Shown: piece by piece, positions 5,184 to 9,367 of the stretch | How the letters are laid out: each line of letters begins with the position of its first letter | Numbering within the stretch: the stretch's first letter is position 1 | DNA from: an uncultured Bacteroidales bacterium | GTDB lineage: Bacteria; Bacteroidota; Bacteroidia; Bacteroidales; Paludibacteraceae | Direction of reading: 5' to 3' | Length of the DNA: 9,367 bases | Assembly: GCA_903929065.1 (NCBI GenBank) | Contig: CAIYTJ010000247.1 | Span: forward strand, 1 to 9,367 | The notes under the pieces: generated by a model | Told to the model about the DNA's origin: nothing | The model's input: only the letters and a program-made list of their open reading frames with translations | The model's database searches: none | Made by a program: the position numbers and the translations under genes

Positions 5184-5216
5184 CCGAAGAAAGATTGTTT
5201 ACCATCAGAAGCACCC

Positions 5217-6401
5217 CTATGCCGCCGCCGTTTTGGTGGCAGGCACTTCTGGTTTTATTATATTGTGCGGCATTATTTTCCAAAACTTTTCAACTTCAGA
5301 TTTTGTGATAGTCCCCTTGTAAAATTTGTCAATAACACTTGGACTATTGCCCATTGTTTTACGCAAAGCCTCCATGCTTGAATATTTTGCATAATGCATT
5401 GTGCAAAATGTATGACGCATACCATCTTGTATCCAGTCGAAATTAATATTATTAGTAGCTGCTTCAGCAAGTTTACGTTGGTTAACTGGTATCAACGGTT
5501 TTTTATTATCAGCATAATTCAACCATTTGACCAAGTTGTCTTCTATTGTAAACAATCTTGGCTTTTTTGTCTTAGTGATGTTGGCAGTCAGTGCAATTTC
5601 ATTTGCATTTAATAAAACATTATCCCAAGTCATTCGTTTTGCTTCGTCCGGCCTGACACCAGCAAACAGGCAAATTGCATAATATGACATTACAGGCGTA
5701 TCTTTTACAGCAGTCATTATGGATACGCATTGTTCAACCGTAAAAAACTTAGGAGTTTCATTCACAACATTAATTTCAATACCCTTAGTCGGATTTATAA
5801 TTGTTATATGCTGTTTGTAAATTGCCCAGTTAAAGAATTGAGAAAGGAGATTTAATTTGTTTTTTCTTGTCTGGTTAGAAACATCCTTTTTTTTGATATA
5901 TTGCTCAACGTAAGTTCTATCAATTTCAGCAATTCTCATTGTTCCAAAATCTCGCTTGAAAGCATTTGCATTTACACGAATTGCTTTAAGACTTCTTGGG
6001 CGTAATGGCTTCAGTGGATTGGTAATTTTATCATCTACCCAACAGGATAAAAGTTCAGCCGCATATGGAGTTTCCATCTTGGCCTTTTCGGATGCGAAAT
6101 GCTTCAACGCCAAATCTATCGCATCTTCCACGGTCTTGCCAAACACGGCAAGTTGACCAGACCAAACTTTAATCCGTGCATCCGTGCCTATGGCGGATAT
6201 TCCGTTCAGGCCAGTTTTAGAAACCTGCTCGGCAATTCCGTTTGCAAATTCTTTGGCTTCTTGGACTGTTGTAAAATTCCTCGTTTTGACTCCCACATAA
6301 TGCTTGCGCCTCAAATCCACCCGGTAGTATGGTTTACCGTGTTTGGTGTATTGGCGAATTGGCGGATATGAAGTGCGGATTGGTTTTTTGGTGTTTTGCA
6401 C
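5217..6401 (-). CDS. Tyrosine recombinase/integrase (left element)
   Basis: This 394-residue phage-type integrase would catalyse integration and excision of the AT-rich element. Residues about 17-58 (YTKHGKPYYRVDL onward) form an arm-type DNA-binding domain. Residues about 110-200 form the core-binding SAM-like domain, and the catalytic domain follows from about 215. Visible active-site residues are Arg250 (GVRPDE), a Lys around 277 in the beta-hairpin, Arg329 in DGMRHTF, and Tyr361 in FYKG. The box-II His is replaced by Asp326 and the later His/Trp by Asn352 (GNSPSVI), substitutions I associate with verrucomicrobial integrases. The start is GTG at 6401; the next Met is residue 109, inside the fold, so GTG is preferred. 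No Shine-Dalgarno is seen. The gene begins 80 bp from the tRNA-Gly and points away from it, the usual place for an integrase next to its attachment site. Confidence 0.93.
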   Translation of the reverse strand: MQNTKKPIRTSYPPIRQYTKHGKPYYRVDLRRKHYVGVKTRNFTTVQEAKEFANGIAEQVSKTGLNGISAIGTDARIKVWSGQLAVFGKTVEDAIDLALKHFASEKAKMETPYAAELLSCWVDDKITNPLKPLRPRSLKAIRVNANAFKRDFGTMRIAEIDRTYVEQYIKKKDVSNQTRKNKLNLLSQFFNWAIYKQHITIINPTKGIEINVVNETPKFFTVEQCVSIMTAVKDTPVMSYYAICLFAGVRPDEAKRMTWDNVLLNANEIALTANITKTKKPRLFTIEDNLVKWLNYADNKKPLIPVNQRKLAEAATNNINFDWIQDGMRHTFCTMHYAKYSSMEALRKTMGNSPSVIDKFYKGTITKSEVEKFWKIMPHNIIKPEVPATKTAAA

Positions 6402-6405
6402 TGCT

Positions 6406-6426
6406 TGGTAGAATAGTGGTAGAATG
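6406..6426. repeat. Direct repeats matching the tRNA-Gly D-arm
   Basis: TGGTAGAATA (6406-6415) and TGGTAGAATG (6417-6426) are 11 bp apart. TGGTAGAA occurs again at 6497-6504 in the D-arm of the tRNA. The context AGTGGTAGAATGCCG reads like the 5' half of a glycine tRNA. These may be integrase arm or core sites, or debris of a duplicated tRNA fragment. Confidence 0.4.
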
Positions 6427-6481
6427 CCGAAACGTCAAAAAATTAAAATAACACATTCCGACCAATAGACTCAATGGTTTT

Positions 6482-6555
6482 GCGGGCGTAGTTCAATGGT
6501 AGAACGGCAGTTTTCCAAACTGCACACGAGGGTTCGATTCCCTTCGCCCGCTCCA
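6482..6555 (+). tRNA. tRNA-Gly (anticodon TCC)
   Basis: The cloverleaf is complete. Acceptor stem GCGGGCG (6482-6488) pairs with CGCCCGC (6545-6551), with discriminator T and an encoded CCA at 6553-6555. The D-arm contains TTCAATGGTAGAA. The anticodon stem GCAGT/ACTGC encloses loop TTTCCAA with anticodon TCC. The T-arm contains GGTTCGATTCC. Integrase genes flank it on both sides and point outward, so it is the likely insertion target of at least one element. An intact 3' end suggests an element on the right restored it on integration. Confidence 0.97.
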
Positions 6556-6587
6556 ATGTTTGCAAGGGTTTCGTAAGGTTAGCCGGT

Positions 6588-6609
6588 TTTTGCATCAGTT
6601 TTGCATCAG
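6588..6609. repeat. Exact 11-bp tandem duplication next to the tRNA
   Basis: TTTTGCATCAG occurs twice in direct contact (6588-6598, 6599-6609), 33 bp after the tRNA 3' end and before the right integrase. The surrounding 6556-6760 has no supported gene and marks the change from AT-rich to GC-rich DNA. The repeat may be an integrase or excisionase arm site, or simple slippage. Confidence 0.5.
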
Positions 6610-6760
6610 CGCGGAGCTTTCCGCCGCCTGACAGCCTTTCGCGCTTTCGACCTTTCCCCGCCGTTCCTTTTCTTTCCCGTCAGCGCGGACTTGGAAAATA
6701 TTTTCAAGCCCAAATCGTAACTTCTCGTTGCGGAAACACCAACGCCCCATAAAACTAGAT

Positions 6761-8071
6761 ATGGACATTGGTGTTTCTTCCAAGGAAAGAAAACCGGTTG
6801 CGACCGTGACGGTCGGATCGGTTGCCATATCCATTTACGCCGCGCCGGTCACGGTCAGGGCGGCGGCCAACGGTGACGCGGCCAGCGCCACGGTCAAGAC
6901 TTACGAATCTTTCCAAGTCGCGCACTACGAAGGCGCACGCCGAATTTTGCAGCGGCGCAACACGCTGGACAAGGCCAAGGCGCTTGCCAAGGAAATCGCC
7001 AACCGCTTGAGCCGCGACGGTGCCCGCGCCCAATACCTCACGGAGAAAGACCGGCGCGTGCTGATTCTGGCGCAGACCACCACCGCGCCGCTGGGCTTGG
7101 AGGTGGACGAAGTTTGCCGCCGATATGCCGAGTTTCAGGCGCGGCTTACGACCGGCACGCTGGACGAGGCCGTCAGCTTCTACCTTGCCCACGGGCAGCG
7201 CGTCCGCCACGGCGCGACCATCGAAAGCGTTTACGGCGAATACTTGGAACACCTCGTCAAGCGCGGCGTCGGCCATTACCACCTGCGCGACGTGAAGCGC
7301 TACGTTGGCAATTTTGTCGCCGCCTTCCCCGGTTTGATCAGCGCCATCCAGACGACGGCGATTGACGCTTACCTGTCACGGCTTGGCGGCAGTGCCCGCA
7401 ACAAGAACAACCACCGGCACGGCATCATTGCCTTTTGTAACTTCGCCCAGGAGAAAGGATTTTTGCCGCACGGCATTATCCACGCCGCCGCCGCCACGAC
7501 AGACTACCGCGACGCGCGCACGCAGATTACATCCGAACAACAGGCGATTGATTTGCTCCAGCCCACCGACATTTATTCGCCGGAGGAAATGCGGAAGATT
7601 CTGGCCGCAGCCGATGACAGTCTCCGCGCCACGCTGGAGATCAAAGCGTTCAGCGGCGTGCGCACGGAGGAAATTGTCCGCCTGTGGTGGGTGATGGTGG
7701 CCGAGGCCGAAGGTTGCTTGAAGGTGCCCGACGCCGTTGGAAAAATTTCCGCGCGGCGCGTGCCGTTGCTGCCCAATCTGCAAACGCGGCTGGCGAAATA
7801 CTCCGCCGAGTTGAAACGCGAACGGATTTCGGCGGACTTGCCCAGCGCTAATTCGCTGACGCGCGCTTGGGCGCGCATCGCCGCAAACGCCGGCGTGCCT
7901 TACAAGCGCAATGCGTTCAGAAATTCTTACATCACATACAGGTTGATTCTCACGGACGACATTTCCAAGGTGGCCGAGGAGTGCGGCACCAGCGCGAAGA
8001 TGATCCGGAAAAATTATCAGTCGCGGGCGCACATTTCCCGCGCCACCGCCGAGGAGTGGTTTGCGCTATGA
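6761..8071 (+). CDS. Tyrosine recombinase-like protein (right element)
   Basis: This GC-rich gene encodes 436 residues from the ATG at 6761. An in-frame TTG at 6728 would add 11 residues, but the ATG is preferred because the extra residues look random; neither has a good Shine-Dalgarno. Numbering is from the ATG. The N-terminal part (about 12-90) carries the arm-binding region, TYESFQVAHYEGARR and a long basic helix. The core-binding domain is about 130-240 and the catalytic domain follows. Active-site candidates are Arg301 (SGVRTEE), Lys328 (VGKISARRV), Arg387 (NAFRNSY) and Tyr419 (RKNYQS). The box-II His is Asn384 and the His/Trp position is Thr410 (GTSAKMI), so both accessory His positions are changed; activity is likely but not certain. 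It starts about 200 bp downstream of the tRNA-Gly and leads an operon through an ATGA overlap. Confidence 0.9.
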   Translation: MDIGVSSKERKPVATVTVGSVAISIYAAPVTVRAAANGDAASATVKTYESFQVAHYEGARRILQRRNTLDKAKALAKEIANRLSRDGARAQYLTEKDRRVLILAQTTTAPLGLEVDEVCRRYAEFQARLTTGTLDEAVSFYLAHGQRVRHGATIESVYGEYLEHLVKRGVGHYHLRDVKRYVGNFVAAFPGLISAIQTTAIDAYLSRLGGSARNKNNHRHGIIAFCNFAQEKGFLPHGIIHAAAATTDYRDARTQITSEQQAIDLLQPTDIYSPEEMRKILAAADDSLRATLEIKAFSGVRTEEIVRLWWVMVAEAEGCLKVPDAVGKISARRVPLLPNLQTRLAKYSAELKRERISADLPSANSLTRAWARIAANAGVPYKRNAFRNSYITYRLILTDDISKVAEECGTSAKMIRKNYQSRAHISRATAEEWFAL

Positions 8072-8139
8072 AGCCAACTCCGCACCAATGGGAAAAGCAC
8101 TTTCAACCGAAAATAAAAAAAGCACTACAATTTTATTGA
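8068..8139 (+). CDS. Possible 23-residue coupled microprotein
   Basis: A 23-codon ORF begins with an ATG that overlaps the integrase stop (ATGA, 8068-8071). It ends with a TGA that overlaps the next start (TGATG, 8137-8141). The peptide is basic, with Trp and several Lys and Pro (MKPTPHQWEKHFQPKI...). Perfect overlaps at both ends suggest translational coupling from the recombinase to the helix-turn-helix gene. It may be a real microprotein or only a ribosome bridge. The run AAATAAAAAAA inside it makes the local sequence unlike the GC-rich neighbours. Confidence 0.35.
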   Translation: MKPTPHQWEKHFQPKIKKALQFY

Positions 8140-8366
8140 TGAGTAATTCGTTCGGAAAAATTGAGTCGGAATCGTCCCATGTTACAGCGGACAAGCGCGG
8201 CTTAGCGGAGCGTTACATGGTTGGCATTCGCACGATAGAGGAATGGCACGGCATCGGAATCATTCACGGCACGCGCCAAGGCAAACGGATTTTTTTTGAT
8301 GTCGGCGATTGTGACCGCCGCTTGCTGCAATTCAGAAACCAGAAGGAGCTTTATGGAAACAACTAA
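8139..8366 (+). CDS. Small helix-turn-helix protein, excisionase/AlpA-like (copy 1)
   Basis: This 75-residue protein has a MerR/excisionase-type DNA-binding motif. DKRGLAERYMVGIRTIEEW (about 17-35) is the helix-turn-helix, followed by a short wing with basic QGKRIFFDVGD and a final helix. Proteins of this size next to an integrase are usually recombination directionality factors or small regulators of the element. The ATG at 8139 overlaps the previous ORF's stop. An in-frame start further upstream, within the integrase end, is unlikely. It is clearly related to the following gene: both share DKR.LAERY.V..RTI..W and the same wing and C-terminal helix layout, so they are tandem duplicates that have diverged. 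Compared with copy 2, its helix-turn-helix turn is less canonical (Met in place of Gly after AERY). Confidence 0.7.
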   Translation: MSNSFGKIESESSHVTADKRGLAERYMVGIRTIEEWHGIGIIHGTRQGKRIFFDVGDCDRRLLQFRNQKELYGNN

Positions 8367-8559
8367 TCAGAGAGGAACGGATCGGCGCTTCGCCGACAAA
8401 CGAACTCTGGCCGAACGCTACGGCGTCAGCTCGCGAACAATTTCTAACTGGATGAGCGCGGGCTTGCTCGCGTTTTTCAAAATCAAGCGTGTCGTGCGCT
8501 TCGACATTCCCGCGTGTGATGCCGCGTTGCGACAACACGGCTTCATCAACAATTTTTGA
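8353..8559 (+). CDS. Small helix-turn-helix protein, excisionase/AlpA-like (copy 2)
   Basis: This 68-residue protein is a tandem paralogue of the preceding one. The helix-turn-helix is DKRTLAERYGVSSRTISNW (about 15-33), closer to the family consensus than copy 1. A basic wing KIKRVVRFD and a helix PACDAALRQHG follow. The start at ATG 8353 is supported by AGAAGGAG at 8341-8348, the clearest Shine-Dalgarno in this operon, and lies 14 bp inside the end of copy 1. Copy 2 could be the working excisionase or transcription regulator, with copy 1 a partner or competitor for the same site. The order integrase, then excisionase-like genes, fits the start of an integrative element. Confidence 0.75.
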   Translation: METTNQRGTDRRFADKRTLAERYGVSSRTISNWMSAGLLAFFKIKRVVRFDIPACDAALRQHGFINNF

Positions 8560-8564
8560 AATTT

Positions 8565-9367
8565 ATGGAAATCGAAATCCCAAATCAAACCGGGTTTCCG
8601 CCGGAAGGCGTGAAACGAAACAACGAACAACCTCTTCCTGCCAAGGCTGTGCCGAAACCGGAAGTCACGATCACAAATCCAATCGTCAAAGCTCAAATGC
8701 CCAGCCCGAAGCCACCGAGCTTGGCGGTAGCCGACGCGGTGGACAAGTGGGTCAAAGCTCACAAGTTGATTCAGAATCCATCACAGCCGGGCATGGTCGA
8801 GCTTTCGACCGAGCACCGACATTATTGCGTTGACCAAATTGATTTGCTGCGGCCAACGGTCTATGACGGCGCAGCCGCCATCATCTTCCGTTATCAAGAT
8901 CGCACCACCGGTCAGGTTCAGGTCGTCATCATCAAGCTGGATCGCCGCGACCATGCGATTCCGTTGGCTCGCGCGATTGCTTGGCGACGGATTCAACTCT
9001 TTCCTTACGGTCAGTTCATTCAGGGCACGGACAGCGATTTGACCGATTGCGTGCCGTTCAATCCCGGCCAGTGTGTTGATCATTATTTCCGACAGCGCTG
9101 GCTTGCAGCGGCCAAGGCTCGACTCGCCGCCGACCAAGCCGCGATTGCCGCGTCGCTCGAAACGGCCAATAAGCGGGCGCAAGAGTTAAGCGAGCGCATC
9201 GAAATCGAGGAACGCCGTTTCAATTCGACGATGGCAACTTTGGTCGAAACCGAAACACAGGTGAAACAAACCCACGACCGCGCGGAATTTCTCAACCGCA
9301 TGGTTTATTGGCTCACCGGTTTTTTCATCATCATTATCATCATCATCATCGTGGTGCATCGCCTATG
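8565..9367 (+). CDS. Coiled-coil protein with C-terminal membrane anchor, partial (runs off the window)
   Basis: An ORF from ATG 8565 stays open for 267 codons to the window end. The N-terminus (1-55) is Pro/Lys-rich and disordered. Residues about 56-175 form a compact domain of mixed strands and helices (WVKAHKLIQNP, AAAIIFRYQDR, QVVIIKLDRRD, RAIAWRRIQLFPYGQFI). Residues about 178-245 are a long Ala/Glu/Arg/Gln coiled coil. Residues about 248-265 are a hydrophobic segment with eight consecutive Ile followed by Val-Val. This looks like a C-terminally anchored protein whose soluble part faces the cytoplasm, unless much sequence follows beyond the window. It starts 5 bp after copy 2, so it belongs to the same operon, but no Shine-Dalgarno is visible. 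No family is recognised; a cargo or transfer-related role is possible. Confidence 0.78.
   Translation, partial: MEIEIPNQTGFPPEGVKRNNEQPLPAKAVPKPEVTITNPIVKAQMPSPKPPSLAVADAVDKWVKAHKLIQNPSQPGMVELSTEHRHYCVDQIDLLRPTVYDGAAAIIFRYQDRTTGQVQVVIIKLDRRDHAIPLARAIAWRRIQLFPYGQFIQGTDSDLTDCVPFNPGQCVDHYFRQRWLAAAKARLAADQAAIAASLETANKRAQELSERIEIEERRFNSTMATLVETETQVKQTHDRAEFLNRMVYWLTGFFIIIIIIIIVVHRL

Larger units (their letters stand above)
4695..5216. other. Non-coding, palindrome-rich region between initiator and integrase
   Basis: No convincing gene is present. Besides the two palindromes listed separately, it contains two runs of six C (4932-4937 and 4950-4955) in otherwise AT-rich DNA, an inverted repeat ATTCCT/AGGAAT (5052-5057, 5066-5071), and a GC hairpin near 5171. 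Several copies of CAACTT(T)GGC-like sequence occur around 4828-4920. The region may hold the 3' end of the initiator transcript and further replication or recombination sites. Confidence 0.4.

Noticed and set aside
6482..6660. Minus-strand reading through the tRNA giving an integrase-tail-like peptide (ERAKGIEPS)
   Set aside because: This string arises whenever such a tRNA is translated backwards. The frame has no start and is closed by a stop near 6680, so it is not a gene.
6755..8032. Long leftward ORFs of 175, 218 and 101 codons
   Set aside because: They are antisense frames of the GC-rich integrase, with Arg/Gly/Ala-rich shadow translations.
8489..9301. Other-frame ORFs on both strands at the right end
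   Set aside because: They overlap the open 267-codon frame from 8565, whose composition, domain layout and 5-bp spacing from the upstream gene are far more convincing.

Overview
The window most resembles accessory DNA from a Verrucomicrobiota-type (PVC) bacterium. Both full-length tyrosine recombinases have the architecture I associate with that phylum: a long N-terminal arm region, a box-II motif without the usual His, and a Gly-Asn-Ser or Gly-Thr-Ser motif before the catalytic Tyr. The partial serine recombinase at the left edge has a related look. The phylum is inferred from remembered family resemblance, not from a search.

Layout. (1) Positions 1-71 hold the first codons of a leftward serine recombinase, cut by the window edge, with a TTGACA promoter bracketed by an inverted repeat. 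(2) Positions 334-1862 carry two rightward AT-rich cargo genes: a membrane protein with a zinc ribbon at each end, and a protein with a PD-(D/E)XK-nuclease-like D-E-x-K signature. (3) Positions 1912-3407 carry three leftward genes of unknown function, with an intrinsic terminator and a GC-rich, strongly self-complementary block between them. (4) Positions 3619-4694 form a replication module. An extended -10 promoter drives a leader of about 200 nt that can form an H-type pseudoknot over the ribosome-binding region of a winged-helix initiator gene. Inside that gene lie four exact-length 22-bp tandem repeats followed by AT-rich DNA, the same arrangement as the lambda O gene and its origin. (5) Positions 4695-5216 are non-coding and rich in palindromes. 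(6) Positions 5217-6401 are a leftward tyrosine integrase. (7) A complete tRNA-Gly(TCC) lies at 6482-6555. (8) From 6556 the sequence becomes clearly GC-richer. It holds a second, rightward tyrosine recombinase and a tightly packed operon: a 23-codon overlapping ORF, two sister helix-turn-helix (excisionase/AlpA-like) proteins, and a coiled-coil protein with a C-terminal hydrophobic anchor that runs off the window.

Interpretation. Two different integrative elements appear to meet at one tRNA-Gly gene, with their integrases pointing away from it. The left element is AT-rich and seems able to start its own replication from an origin inside its initiator gene. The right element shows an integrase/excisionase-like start. 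The most novel-looking part is the left element's replication module: initiator, intragenic iterons and a structured leader. No RNA gene other than the tRNA and no CRISPR array was seen.
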